Assembly: GCA_003165235.1 (NCBI GenBank)
Contig: PLSV01000115.1
Location: 1,622-40,901 of the forward strand
Source: Syntrophobacteraceae bacterium
GTDB taxonomy: Bacteria > Desulfobacterota > Syntrophobacteria > Syntrophobacterales > Syntrophobacteraceae
DNA: 39,280 nucleotides
Reading direction: 5' to 3'
Shown in pieces: positions 1-8,694 of this stretch. The position numbers and the translations under genes are program-made. The notes below the pieces were generated by a model. That model saw nothing but the letters and a program-made list of their open reading frames with translations. It ran no database searches and had not been told where the DNA came from. Every line of letters starts with the position of its first letter. Position 1 is the stretch's first letter.

Positions 1-51
1 GCCTAAGGAACTTTTCGTAACAGATGCTGGTCGTGGACAGGCCAGGGACAG

Positions 52-105
52 GACGCGGAGAAAAGCTTTCTTAGACAGGATTTACAGGATTAGCAGGATT
101 AACAG
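52..105. repeat. Dispersed repeat copy (GAGAAAAGC...ACAGGATTTACAGGATT type)
   Basis: The stretch from about 58 to 97 matches 14954-14993 at all but a few positions, including a shared TTCTTAGACAGGATTTACAG core. The preceding GACGCGGAG also occurs inside the repeat at 13814. It lies in a gene-free leader (1-260) that also holds a degenerate GGATTGAG/AATCCCTAAAT stretch around 114-155 resembling 15041-15090. No gene is visible in 1-347. Confidence 0.7.
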
Positions 106-260
106 AAATGGCTGTGGATTGAGAGGTTGAGGAATTGCAAAATCCCTAAATCCTAAGTGCAGAAATGGGCATTTTGCCGCCTAAATGCAAATTTTACGAT
201 ATTTCAGGATCACGCTTCCGGCAGCGGCTGCGGGTCGGGGATTTGCGGTAACTAATTACT

Positions 261-289
261 TTGACCGGACCGCCGCGAAATAGTATATG
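261..289 (+). promoter_or_regulatory. Predicted sigma-70-type promoter for the ABC ATPase gene
   Basis: TTGACC at 261-266 and TATATG at 284-289 are separated by 17 bases, close to the consensus -35/-10 arrangement. The predicted start of transcription is near 296, giving a leader of about 50 bases before the TTG start codon at 348. Confidence 0.5.
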
Positions 290-347
290 TAAGGGCTAAC
301 ATAACGTCTATTTATCCTGATGCAATCCGAAAGGCTGCCGTTACCTT

Positions 348-1067
348 TTGAAACCATTGCTGGTCGCCAGAAATCTTCGGCGGGCAGACTCCGCCAGGGA
401 AATTTTCAGCGTCGATTATTTTTCCCTGAATCAGGGTGAGACCATCGCGCTCATAGGTCCGAACGGGGCAGGAAAAACAACTTTCCTTCTCACTTTGGCC
501 CTGCTCCATCAGCCCACCTCCGGATCCATCGAAATTGACGGCGTCACCGCCGGCCCAAACAATCTTCTTCACTTACGCCGCCGAATGGCCGTCGTTTTTC
601 AGGAATCCCTCCTGCTCGATATGTCTGTGCTTGGCAATCTCACTACGGCTTTGCGCATACGCCAAGCGCCCAGAAAGACGGCCCTCGCCAGGGCGCAAAA
701 GTGGCTCGACATTTTTGGTGTAGGGCATATTTCGTCGCAGCAGGCGAGATTGCTTTCAGGGGGCGAGGCTCAACGCACGAGCCTTGCCAGGGCGTTCGCC
801 CTCGAGCCTGACCTGCTTTTCCTGGATGAACCGTTCGGATCGCTTGACTATCCTACCCGCAATTCGCTTCTTAACGATCTGGGCAAGATTCTCAAACAAC
901 TGAACATGACCACCCTGTTCGTGACTCACGATTATACCGAAATACCATTCCTTGCCGAAAAAACAGCGGTCATGTATGAAGGCCGTATAAAGAAATGCGG
1001 GTCAAACCAGGAGATTTTTGGCCATGATTTTTTTCAGAGAAACCTCTGGAGTCCCTGGGCGGATTGA
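348..1067 (+). CDS. ABC transporter ATP-binding protein (tungstate/molybdate-importer-like)
   Basis: This 239-residue protein is a complete ABC ATPase that would power an importer at the cytoplasmic face of the inner membrane. It has a Walker A motif GPNGAGKT near residue 37, a Q-loop (VVFQES), the signature LSGGEAQR near residue 137, Walker B LLFLDEP and the H-loop FVTHD. Overall shape and length resemble TupC/ModC-type subunits, but no permease or binding-protein gene is next to it, so the substrate is unknown. An in-frame stop at 318-320 leaves TTG 348 as the earliest possible start; the only ribosome-binding-like sequence (AAAGG at 330-334) is rather distant. A predicted promoter lies at 261-289. 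The gene appears monocistronic and is followed by repeat DNA. ATPase identity is secure; the tungstate suggestion is weak. Confidence 0.85.
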   Translation: MKPLLVARNLRRADSAREIFSVDYFSLNQGETIALIGPNGAGKTTFLLTLALLHQPTSGSIEIDGVTAGPNNLLHLRRRMAVVFQESLLLDMSVLGNLTTALRIRQAPRKTALARAQKWLDIFGVGHISSQQARLLSGGEAQRTSLARAFALEPDLLFLDEPFGSLDYPTRNSLLNDLGKILKQLNMTTLFVTHDYTEIPFLAEKTAVMYEGRIKKCGSNQEIFGHDFFQRNLWSPWAD

Positions 1068-1109
1068 AGCGAGGAGCGGGTAGCTGGAAGCAAGAAGCGA
1101 GAATCAAGA
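1068..1109. repeat. Degenerate GGAAGC/GAAGCGAG repeat after the ABC gene
   Basis: Immediately after the stop codon the sequence becomes a purine-rich series of GAAGCGAGGAGCGGGTAGC and GGAAGCAAGAAGCGAGAATC words. It resembles the opposite strand of the tandem repeat at 23741-23852 and the GAAGCGAGAAAC words near 22630. The 140 bases up to the end of the convergent punA gene contain nothing else recognisable. Confidence 0.45.
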
Positions 1110-1249
1110 CCCCCGAAGCCTGTCCTGCCGGGAAGGCCGCTGGCAGGCGATAGACGCCAAGCAAAAAGGCATGCGAATTCTTCCAGACCTCAAAGCCCTG
1201 AAATGTTTTTGCCGGAGTCTGCGTTCCTGCTCCCCGCCTCACAACGATT

Positions 1250-2071
1250 TCAACACTGTTCGAGAATCTTCTCGAGAAGTCTGCTGAGTATTTTTCCTGA
1301 ACTGCCTGCTGTTTCTATGATTTGCTCGACCACAGCCGGCTTGTAGCAATCGGGCAGGTTGACGTTTGTTATTGCCGATATCGCCAGTACCTCCATGCCG
1401 GCGTGCACTGCCGTTATGACTTCCATTATGGTGGACATGCCTACGGCGTCCGCCCCTGACATTCTCAAAAAACGCGTCTCGGCGGCGGTCTCCAGACAAG
1501 GGCCCACCACTCCGGCATATACGCCTCTGCGGAGCACAACGCTCTCTTTGAGCGCCGTTTTTTCGGCAAGCTCAATGAGGCTGCTGCTATATGGCTCGAC
1601 CATATCCGGGAACCGCAGGCCCCACTCATCGACATTAGGTCCAACCAGCGGGTTTTGCCCGGTAAAATTTATGTGGTCCGTTATAACCATCAGGTCCCCC
1701 GCCTGGAAATTCGGGTTCAGACCGCCGGCGGCATTGGAAAGCACAAGTGTTTTCGTCCCCAGCGCCCGAAGGAGCCTGATTGGAAATGAAATCATCTGGG
1801 GCGAATAACCTTCGTAGAGGTGAAAGCGGCCGTCCATGGCGATAATGGGCTTCCCAGCCCACCTGCCGCATACAAGCTGTCCCTGATGACCCGGGGCGGT
1901 ACAGACCGGATGATGAGGTATCTCCCGGTAAGGCGCCACGACAGCCTTATCGATTTGGTCCACAATGCCGCCGAGGCCCGTCCCAAGGATCAACCCCACA
2001 GCCGGTTCGCCTGTCAGGCGTAGTTTTATCGAATCGGCGGCTTCCTGCACCCTGGCTTTCAATCCAATCAT
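1250..2071 (-). CDS. punA: Purine nucleoside phosphorylase (PNP/MTAP family)
   Basis: The protein cleaves purine (deoxy)nucleosides with phosphate to free base plus (deoxy)ribose-1-phosphate, in cytoplasmic purine salvage. Its 273 residues match the trimeric PNP class. It has the phosphate loop GTGLGG near residue 30, HPVCTAPGHQG, the RFHLYEGYS segment, LSNAAGGLNP, the substrate-contact stretch GPCLETAAETR, and GADAVGMSTIMEV followed by the ITN asparagine that reads the purine base. The Asn and Glu pattern suggests inosine/guanosine specificity rather than methylthioadenosine. The gene is divergent from hrpA, with starts 84 bp apart. The start codon ATG at 2071 fits the family N-terminus. It is full length with no defects seen. 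Confidence 0.93.
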   Translation of the reverse strand: MIGLKARVQEAADSIKLRLTGEPAVGLILGTGLGGIVDQIDKAVVAPYREIPHHPVCTAPGHQGQLVCGRWAGKPIIAMDGRFHLYEGYSPQMISFPIRLLRALGTKTLVLSNAAGGLNPNFQAGDLMVITDHINFTGQNPLVGPNVDEWGLRFPDMVEPYSSSLIELAEKTALKESVVLRRGVYAGVVGPCLETAAETRFLRMSGADAVGMSTIMEVITAVHAGMEVLAISAITNVNLPDCYKPAVVEQIIETAGSSGKILSRLLEKILEQC

Positions 2072-2155
2072 TCACGTCCTTCCATGGCCTGCGGAAAATA
2101 AACAGGAATTCTTTGTGGGGATTATAATAGAATCTAAAATATTGACTCAATCAAA

Positions 2156-5100
2156 ATGGAGTGGTTAGACTCACATTCGATGGCTGCTTCCCCGTCCAAG
2201 AGAAAATATTGCGACATTGCCGCCCGTGCGCAAGTGTTTGCGCCCTCCTACCCTGCCGAGTTGCCTATTACGGAATGGCGGGAAAAGATCGTCAGCGCTA
2301 TTTGCGAACACCAGGTCCTCGTCATTACGGGTGAGACAGGGTCGGGCAAGAGCACACAGATCCCCAAGTTCTGCCTGGAGGCGGGAAGAGGCCGATCCGG
2401 CCTCATCGGTTGCACCCAGCCGCGCAGGATCGCGGCGATCACCCTTGCCGCACGCGTGTCCGAAGAACTCGCACCGAACGGACCCGGCCTGGTCGGATAC
2501 AAAATACGTTTCCAGGATCGCACCGCCCGCACTACCAGAATAAAATTCATGACCGACGGCATTTTGCTCGCCGAAGCGCAAAAGGACAGATATTTCCGCT
2601 CCTATGACACGATCATTGTGGACGAAGCGCACGAGCGCACCCTCAATATAGACTTTCTCATCGGCATTCTCAAACAGACGCTGCCCAAAAGACACGACCT
2701 TAAGGTGATAATTACGTCGGCCACGATCGATCCGCAAAAATTCTCCAGCGCATTCGGCGGGGCGCCCATCATCGAAGTTTCCGGAAGGGCCTGGCCGGTC
2801 GAAGTGTGGCACAGGCCCGCCGTTCAGACTGAGAATGAGGAAGCCGGGGATGTGAACTACATCGATCAGGCAGTAGCAGCGGCTGACCTGTTCAAACTCA
2901 GCCCCGGAAAAAGAGGCGATATTCTTATATTCATGCCAACCGAGAGCGACATCATCGAAACGGTCCAGCGCCTCGAAGATCAACACTATGCCAACACCGC
3001 TGTCATGCCGCTTTTCGGCAGAATGGCGGCATCCGACCAGCAAAAGATTTTCGCCCCGATTCCCCAGGACAAGATTGTCGTCGCCACAAACGTCGCAGAG
3101 ACTTCGATCACAATTCCGCGAATAAAGTACGTAATCGACACAGGACTGGCCAGAATAGCCTGGTACAATGCACGATCGAAGACTCGCAGCCTTCCGGTGG
3201 TGCCAATCTCCAGGGCCAGCGCCGACCAGAGGAAAGGACGATGCGGCCGCGTGAGGGCGGGCGTCTGCGTGAGGCTCTACTCCGAGAAAGAATACCTTGA
3301 GCGGCCCCTGTATACGCCACCGGAAATCCAGAGGTCCAACCTTGCCGAGGTAATACTGCGAATGCTTTATCTAAAGCTGGGCAGAATACAGGATTTCCCT
3401 TTCCTGGATCCGCCCTCTCCAGCCGCGATCAAGGACGGCTTCGCAGTTCTGCGCGAACTCGGCGCGGTTGACGATCACCACAGACTTACCCCGATTGGCA
3501 AAATGATGGCCCGACTGCCACTCGATCCGCGCATCTCCAGGATGCTGATAGAGGCAAGGCGAGAAAACGCGCTCGGGGAGCTGATGATTATCGGCGCTGC
3601 ACTGAGCATCCAGGACCCGCGGGAGAGGCCGCTCGATCAGGAAGCACAGGCTGAGCAGGCGCAGGCTGTTTTTCGAGACCGGCGCTCCGATTTTGTGTCT
3701 CTTCTAAAGATCTGGCAGGGCTGCTGGCAGGAACCGGTCGCAACCGAAACCATGCCCGAAGCGGCCGGCCGGATAGATGCGGAACGATCCCCCCGCAGAA
3801 CTTCCAGCCAGGTCCGAAAGTTTTGCCGCGAGCACTTTCTCTCTTTTCGGAGGATCCGTGAGTGGCGCGACATTTTTGAGCAAGTTCGCTCCATTCTCAG
3901 CGAACTCGGCGATTTTATCGAAAATTCCACCCCAGCAAGCTATGACGCCATCCACCGCTCGATCCTGAGCGGCTATCTCAGCCAAGTGGCGCTACGCAAG
4001 GAGAAAAACATCTACTCGGCCGCAAGGGACCGGCAGGCGATGATATTTCCGGGGTCTAACATTTTCAACAAGGGCGGCCAATGGATCGTCGCATCTGAAC
4101 TGGTGCAGACCTCCCGGCTTTTTGCGCGCACGGCGGCGAACATTGACGCCGCATGGATAGAAGAGGTCGGGCGGCACGTATGCAGGTACAGTTGGTCGGA
4201 GCCTCACTGGGAGAAAAAACGCGGCCAGGTCGTGGCTTTCGAAAAGGCCACTGTCTACGGCCTCACCGTAGTGGACCGGCGCAAAGTCAACTTCGCACGC
4301 ATAAATCCTGCGGAAGCGCGAGACATTTTTATCCGTTCAGCACTCGTCGAAGGAGACCTTCCTGGCAGGTACGCCTTTGTAGAACACAACCAGACCCTGC
4401 TCTCAGAAATTGAGCAACTGGAAAGCAAGGCCCGCCGCAGGGACCTCCTTGTAGACGACGAGGCCTTTTTTAGATTCTATGATGCCCGCATTCCCCAAAT
4501 CGCAGATATCAGGTCCTTTGACATGCTCATCAAAGACAGGGGAGGAGACGATTTTTTGAAAATGAAGAAGGTAGACCTCCTTCGAACCGAACCTGATTTC
4601 GACGCGATGGAGCAATTCCCCGATACACTAAGGGCAAAAGAGATCGAACTTCCTCTGCGATACACTTTCCGCCCCGGCGAGGAGGACGACGGCCTCACGC
4701 TCACTGTGCCGGTCCATACCATGCCGGTCCTGCCTGCCGAACCCTTCGAGTGGCTCGTTCCCGGCATGCTCCCGGAAAAAGTGACGGTCCTGCTCAAAGG
4801 TCTTCCCAAAGGCGTTCGCAGGCAGTTGGCGCCGGTTAACGAAACTGCCCGGCGCATATGGCAAGAACTTGATTTCGGACACGGAGACTTTTACGGCCGG
4901 CTTAGCGAGGCGGTGTTCAATCTCACGGGAATCCGGATCACACCCGAACAGTGGGACAGAGAGCAGTTGCCCGATCACCTCAGGATGCGGTTCGAAGTGC
5001 TCGGAGACCAGAGAAACGTTCTGGCCTCGGGACGCAAAATCGAAACCCTCCGACCCCTGGCCATTGGAAAGCACGAGGACGAACTTTGGAATGAGTCCAG

Positions 5101-6004
5101 AAAAAACTGGGAACGAGATGAACTCTCAGGCCCCGATTTCGGGGACCTGCCGCAGAGCATAGAAATTGGAACGGATGCATTGGGAATTCGGCGACTTGCC
5201 TATCCGGGTTTGGCTGACGAGCAGGGAAAGGTTGCCGTTCGTCTCTTCGCTGAGCCTGGCGGCGCAATGGAATCGACCCGCGCAGGACTCATGCGCCTTT
5301 ATAAACAGACATTCGCCCCCGAACTCAAAGAATTCCGAAAGGACTGGGCCTTTCCGGATACATCCGCATCGAGAGTTCTTTTCGTGGGCGGCATAAAAGC
5401 GGCTTCTTTCGCTCTCCATGATTATATTCTGCGCGGCCTGTTCGGATTGGACTCAGCGCAGCATCCCAACCGGGACGGTTTTCTGGAAAATGTTGAAAGA
5501 CTAAAAGGCCGTATGGGAATTCTCGGCAATGAAATTCGGATGCCTGTTCTCGAAGCGGTGGGGCAGAGGCATGATACGCGCGTTGTGCTTGACCGGTTTA
5601 TGCGCATGGCGGGCGCAAACCGGGCTGTCATCGACCGGTTGGCCGTGATTGCAGCAGAGTTTGAAACACTTATTCCGCCGGATTTTCTGTCTCGTTTTTC
5701 AGATCGCCGGATGAGACTCTTGCCACGCTACCTCAAGGGGCTTAGAATTCGGGCGGAGCGTGCCTATGCAGCCCCCGAAAAGGACCGTGCCAAAGAAGCT
5801 CAGTTCGGTGTATACAGGGCTGAACTCGATGAGATCAGAAAGCGGATTCTTTCCCGCCCCACGCAAGAGGGGCTTGATTTTATAGAGGATGTCAGCCAAA
5901 TGATCGAGGAATTCAAAATCAGCCTGTTTGCTCCTGAAATAAAGACCCTGTTTCCGATCTCGGGCAAACGCATAGAGAAAAAGCTACACGGTTTTCCGAC
6001 ATGA
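2156..6004 (+). CDS. hrpA: ATP-dependent RNA helicase HrpA (DEAH-box)
   Basis: This 1282-residue DEAH-box helicase is of the HrpA type, implicated in RNA remodelling and in processing stalled translation complexes. Walker A GETGSGKST sits at residues 59-67 and the DEAH box at about 156-159, followed by SAT and the motif VI-like stretch ending GRCGRVRAG. After these come the helicase-associated and OB-fold regions and the long C-terminal DUF3418-type region that distinguishes HrpA from smaller DEAH proteins. Length is close to the usual 1300. The start is uncertain: ATG 2156 has no clear ribosome-binding site, and ATG 2180 (MAASPSKRKY) is an alternative. A TATAAT at 2123-2128 could be the -10 element, with only a poor -35. 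The stop overlaps the next gene's ATG (ATGA), implying translational coupling. Confidence 0.95.
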   Translation: MEWLDSHSMAASPSKRKYCDIAARAQVFAPSYPAELPITEWREKIVSAICEHQVLVITGETGSGKSTQIPKFCLEAGRGRSGLIGCTQPRRIAAITLAARVSEELAPNGPGLVGYKIRFQDRTARTTRIKFMTDGILLAEAQKDRYFRSYDTIIVDEAHERTLNIDFLIGILKQTLPKRHDLKVIITSATIDPQKFSSAFGGAPIIEVSGRAWPVEVWHRPAVQTENEEAGDVNYIDQAVAAADLFKLSPGKRGDILIFMPTESDIIETVQRLEDQHYANTAVMPLFGRMAASDQQKIFAPIPQDKIVVATNVAETSITIPRIKYVIDTGLARIAWYNARSKTRSLPVVPISRASADQRKGRCGRVRAGVCVRLYSEKEYLERPLYTPPEIQRSNLAEVILRMLYLKLGRIQDFPFLDPPSPAAIKDGFAVLRELGAVDDHHRLTPIGKMMARLPLDPRISRMLIEARRENALGELMIIGAALSIQDPRERPLDQEAQAEQAQAVFRDRRSDFVSLLKIWQGCWQEPVATETMPEAAGRIDAERSPRRTSSQVRKFCREHFLSFRRIREWRDIFEQVRSILSELGDFIENSTPASYDAIHRSILSGYLSQVALRKEKNIYSAARDRQAMIFPGSNIFNKGGQWIVASELVQTSRLFARTAANIDAAWIEEVGRHVCRYSWSEPHWEKKRGQVVAFEKATVYGLTVVDRRKVNFARINPAEARDIFIRSALVEGDLPGRYAFVEHNQTLLSEIEQLESKARRRDLLVDDEAFFRFYDARIPQIADIRSFDMLIKDRGGDDFLKMKKVDLLRTEPDFDAMEQFPDTLRAKEIELPLRYTFRPGEEDDGLTLTVPVHTMPVLPAEPFEWLVPGMLPEKVTVLLKGLPKGVRRQLAPVNETARRIWQELDFGHGDFYGRLSEAVFNLTGIRITPEQWDREQLPDHLRMRFEVLGDQRNVLASGRKIETLRPLAIGKHEDELWNESRKNWERDELSGPDFGDLPQSIEIGTDALGIRRLAYPGLADEQGKVAVRLFAEPGGAMESTRAGLMRLYKQTFAPELKEFRKDWAFPDTSASRVLFVGGIKAASFALHDYILRGLFGLDSAQHPNRDGFLENVERLKGRMGILGNEIRMPVLEAVGQRHDTRVVLDRFMRMAGANRAVIDRLAVIAAEFETLIPPDFLSRFSDRRMRLLPRYLKGLRIRAERAYAAPEKDRAKEAQFGVYRAELDEIRKRILSRPTQEGLDFIEDVSQMIEEFKISLFAPEIKTLFPISGKRIEKKLHGFPT

Positions 6005-6897
6005 ACATCCCGCCGGCCGACCTGGACCTGGTGTTCGATGCGGCCGCTTTGCGGAAGCGCGTGGTCAGCGTGCTCTCAGAGTTCTGCGGCATGGAGACCC
6101 TTTTCCAAAACGAGGATTGCCAATACGGCGTGCGCACGTCAAGCGTATTGCTCCTCCTTGGGTGGCTTTTGTCCGAGGACGGCGGCATACCGGAGATATG
6201 CGTTATCCTGAACAAACGCTCAAAGGAGGTCAAACAGTTTGGAGACCTGTGCTGCCCCGGTGGGGCCGTTGAAAAACTCGACCATTTTCTTGCCCGTCTT
6301 CTGGCGTTTCCGGGTTCAAGCCTTTCGAGATGGCCCTGTTGGAGCGAATTGAAAACAGGACAGCCGCAAAATGCCGAATTTCTCGCACTACTTTATGCGG
6401 CGGGGCTCCGAGAGGCATGGGAAGAAATGGGCCTCAATCCTTTCGGGCTGACTTTCCTTGGCCCGCTTCCCACTCAGTGCCTCATCCTTTTTCGCCGGTC
6501 AGTCCATCCGATGGTTGCATGGGTTTCCTACCAGAAACGATTTCACTTGAGCTGGGAAGTCGAAAGGATCGTGCAGTTTCCCCTGCGTGCGCTTCTGAAC
6601 CCTTTTAACTACGCCCTTTACAGAAGGTTCGTTCCTCCCCATCTGGAGTGGAGATTCAGAGGGGCTACCATGGATTTCCCGTGTTTCATTTATAAGATCG
6701 GAAAGCGGGCCGAAGTTTTGTGGGGAGTAACCTTCAAGATCGTTACTCAGTTCCTGGAGATGATCTTTGGGTTCCATGTCCCGGATATCGAAAAGCTGCC
6801 TATGGTCCCGGCATGCCTGGACGAGGAATACGTGCTCGGACGGACGCGAAACGGCGCTCGTCAAAATTATCTGTCCTATATGCCTCTGGATCATTGA
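6001..6897 (+). CDS. Nudix hydrolase with split Nudix box
   Basis: This 298-residue protein is a probable pyrophosphohydrolase of the Nudix fold, perhaps related to the CoA-pyrophosphatase branch. The helix half of the Nudix box, REAWEEMGL, is intact near residue 138 and matches RExxEExG. The preceding glycine loop LCCPGGAVEK is about 50 residues upstream instead of directly adjacent, so the box is interrupted by an insertion (DHFLARL...SELKTG). The C-terminal half has no recognised domain. The ATG overlaps the hrpA stop by four bases, so the two are probably translated together. Substrate is unknown. An RNA-cap or nucleotide-sanitising role next to an RNA helicase is only a guess from the coupling. 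Confidence 0.75.
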   Translation: MNIPPADLDLVFDAAALRKRVVSVLSEFCGMETLFQNEDCQYGVRTSSVLLLLGWLLSEDGGIPEICVILNKRSKEVKQFGDLCCPGGAVEKLDHFLARLLAFPGSSLSRWPCWSELKTGQPQNAEFLALLYAAGLREAWEEMGLNPFGLTFLGPLPTQCLILFRRSVHPMVAWVSYQKRFHLSWEVERIVQFPLRALLNPFNYALYRRFVPPHLEWRFRGATMDFPCFIYKIGKRAEVLWGVTFKIVTQFLEMIFGFHVPDIEKLPMVPACLDEEYVLGRTRNGARQNYLSYMPLDH

Positions 6898-7008
6898 ACC
6901 AACGCACAAAATAGCCGATTAGGGCGGATTCTTTTCCGCATTAAGGTGTATACTGATTTTAACAGGTCCAATGCGGACCACACAACCCGAGGTTACCGGC
7001 AGGCATTA

Positions 7009-7392
7009 ATGACCAAAGTTGGGGACGTCGTTCTCGTATATATGGATAACAACCCGAGCTTTTTTGCCAGGGTCGACGAAATATCCGCCGACGTAAAGCC
7101 GGGTTGGTTTAACGTGAAACTACTGGTGCTTCAGGTCCCTTTGCTGGTGGTGACCTGGATTTTGCGCGAAGCCTATTACAACGGCGGGGAATTCACGATG
7201 GGCGGCCGGCCAATGAGAATTGAAAAAGTGATCGCTCCCGCCGAAGAACATTCTCAAATAAAGCCTGAGGACACGAGAAAAAACCCTGCAAAACCCGAAT
7301 TGGTCGTGCACAAAAAACAGAAACAAGAAAAAACCGGCAAGCAGGGTAAAGTGATATCGATATCCGATCACCGAAAGAAAGACAGCGAATAG
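7009..7392 (+). CDS. Small conserved protein of unknown function
   Basis: A 127-residue protein beginning MTKVGDVVLVYMDNNPSFF. An upstream in-frame GTG at 6946 would add 21 residues, but ATG 7009 is preferred because GGCAGG lies seven bases upstream and the conserved-looking sequence begins there. The first 75 residues alternate hydrophobic and polar residues (VGDVVLVY, FARVDEI, WFNVKLLVLQVPLLVVTWIL), suggesting a small beta-barrel. The last 45 residues are highly charged and lysine-rich (KKQKQEKTGKQGK), which could bind nucleic acid. I believe similar proteins occur in other deltaproteobacteria, but I do not know a function. It is convergent with the HD gene, only nine bases apart, with no obvious terminator between them. 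Confidence 0.7.
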   Translation: MTKVGDVVLVYMDNNPSFFARVDEISADVKPGWFNVKLLVLQVPLLVVTWILREAYYNGGEFTMGGRPMRIEKVIAPAEEHSQIKPEDTRKNPAKPELVVHKKQKQEKTGKQGKVISISDHRKKDSE

Positions 7393-7401
7393 TTATCCAG
7401 A

Positions 7402-7998
7402 TTATTCTTCGTGCTTTTTGGCCCACCACGCGTCGTGTCCTTTGAACCACCAGTCCGTTGAATCCGTCGTCAAGATTTCTTCGGCGATTTCTTTGGCGAT
7501 CGAAGTAATCAGGCGCTGTCTGGCAAAGTGTATCCATTTCGCGGCGTAGGAATTTCCGAGGTCATTTTGTTCCTTGAGCTCCAAAATCAGGTCAAGCTGG
7601 TCTGCATCGTGAACGAGTCCGGCTTCAACTGTCCCGGCCCCCCTGTACTCTTTGAGAAGCTCCATTATCTCCTCCCCAAAGGGAAGCGAGTCTGTGAGAT
7701 CAGCTATGGCGCCGGTTTCGTCTACTGCAACATATCTCTTGTTGACATAGTTCCGGTCCCCGGTGCGCGCTTCGGGCAGATCGTGAACCAGGCACATGCA
7801 AACGACCTTGAAGGGGTCAACGTTTGAGTCCATTCGCGCGAGAGCAAAGCCGATCATCGCCACACGGAACGAATGATCGGCAACGGATTCGCGGCCGGAC
7901 CCCAGAAACTGAAAACCCGAGCGAGGGGTTTTCTTGAGCATCCCCAGTTCGAAAAAGAAGTTTATGATTTTACCGTAGCCCAATTGAATCTCCTTCAT
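7402..7998 (-). CDS. HD-domain phosphohydrolase (YfbR/HDDC2-like 5'-nucleotidase)
   Basis: This 198-residue cytoplasmic protein has the HD superfamily metal ligands: a histidine in VADHSFRVA (about residue 42), the HD pair in CLVHDLPEARTGD (about residues 72-73) and a later aspartate in GLVHDADQLDLI. The layout and length match YfbR-like and HDDC2-like 5'-deoxynucleotidases, which dephosphorylate nucleoside monophosphates. Substrate is inferred from the family and not tested by anything visible here. It is transcribed away from ilvN, with starts 115 bp apart. ATG 7998 is the natural start (MKEIQLGYGK). Confidence 0.85.
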   Translation of the reverse strand: MKEIQLGYGKIINFFFELGMLKKTPRSGFQFLGSGRESVADHSFRVAMIGFALARMDSNVDPFKVVCMCLVHDLPEARTGDRNYVNKRYVAVDETGAIADLTDSLPFGEEIMELLKEYRGAGTVEAGLVHDADQLDLILELKEQNDLGNSYAAKWIHFARQRLITSIAKEIAEEILTTDSTDWWFKGHDAWWAKKHEE

Positions 7999-8112
7999 GG
8001 CGCAGAGGTTTTGAATCTATTGCGCTTTAAAAGCTCAGCCAATGTTGATATATTTCGCCCAAACCATGTAAATTCAAGATGCTTCCAAAACTCAGCCGGA
8101 GGTTTCAAATAA

Positions 8113-8643
8113 ATGGATAAGCACACCCTTTCGGTGCTGGTTGAGAACGCTCCAGGTGTTCTGACTCGAGTCGCAGGCCTATTTGCACGCCGCGGCTTCA
8201 ATATCGACAGTCTTGCGGTGGGCCGCACCGACAGACATGATGTCTCCCGGATGACCATTGTGGTAGAGGGAGACAAACCCCTGATAGAGCAGGTCACCAA
8301 GCAACTCCATAAGCTTATAGATGTTATCAAGATCAGTAATATAACGGAAGACGAATATGTCGACCGGGAACTGGTCATGATCAAGGTTGCGGCCGAACCG
8401 AGCCAGCGTGTTGAGATCATGCACATCGCCGGGATATTCCGGGCTCGAGTCGTTGACCTGGGCAGGAAGACACTGACTTTCGAATGCACCGGGAATGAGG
8501 GCAAGATAAACGCATTGGAAGAATCCTTTCGCCCATATGGGATCAAGGAACTGGTTCGCACAGGAAAAATAGCCATGCTTAGGGGAAGCAAATTCGTAGC
8601 CTTGAGCGTGGGCACCCCGGCGCGGGAATTGGAAGACGATTAG
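8113..8643 (+). CDS. ilvN: Acetolactate synthase small (regulatory) subunit
   Basis: The 176-residue regulatory subunit of acetohydroxyacid synthase confers valine feedback control on branched-chain amino acid synthesis. An N-terminal ACT domain occupies about residues 4-75 (VENAPGVLTRVAGLFARRGF, then SRMTIVVEG), followed by the C-terminal small-subunit domain (GKTLTFECTG). GGAGG at about 8099-8103 precedes the ATG with good spacing. The gene lies 51 bases before the preferred ilvB start, so the small subunit is translated first, the reverse of the usual ilvBN order. I see no T-box or leader-peptide attenuator in the 115-base gap upstream. Confidence 0.95.
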   Translation: MDKHTLSVLVENAPGVLTRVAGLFARRGFNIDSLAVGRTDRHDVSRMTIVVEGDKPLIEQVTKQLHKLIDVIKISNITEDEYVDRELVMIKVAAEPSQRVEIMHIAGIFRARVVDLGRKTLTFECTGNEGKINALEESFRPYGIKELVRTGKIAMLRGSKFVALSVGTPARELEDD

Positions 8644-8694
8644 AACGGGGGACCGCAGGTGCGGCCGGTTGCAGAACTTTGCGGAGGTGTTTTC

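Noticed and set aside
2171..3043. 290-codon minus-strand frame opposite hrpA
   Set aside because: Shadow of the helicase domain, with no domain of its own.
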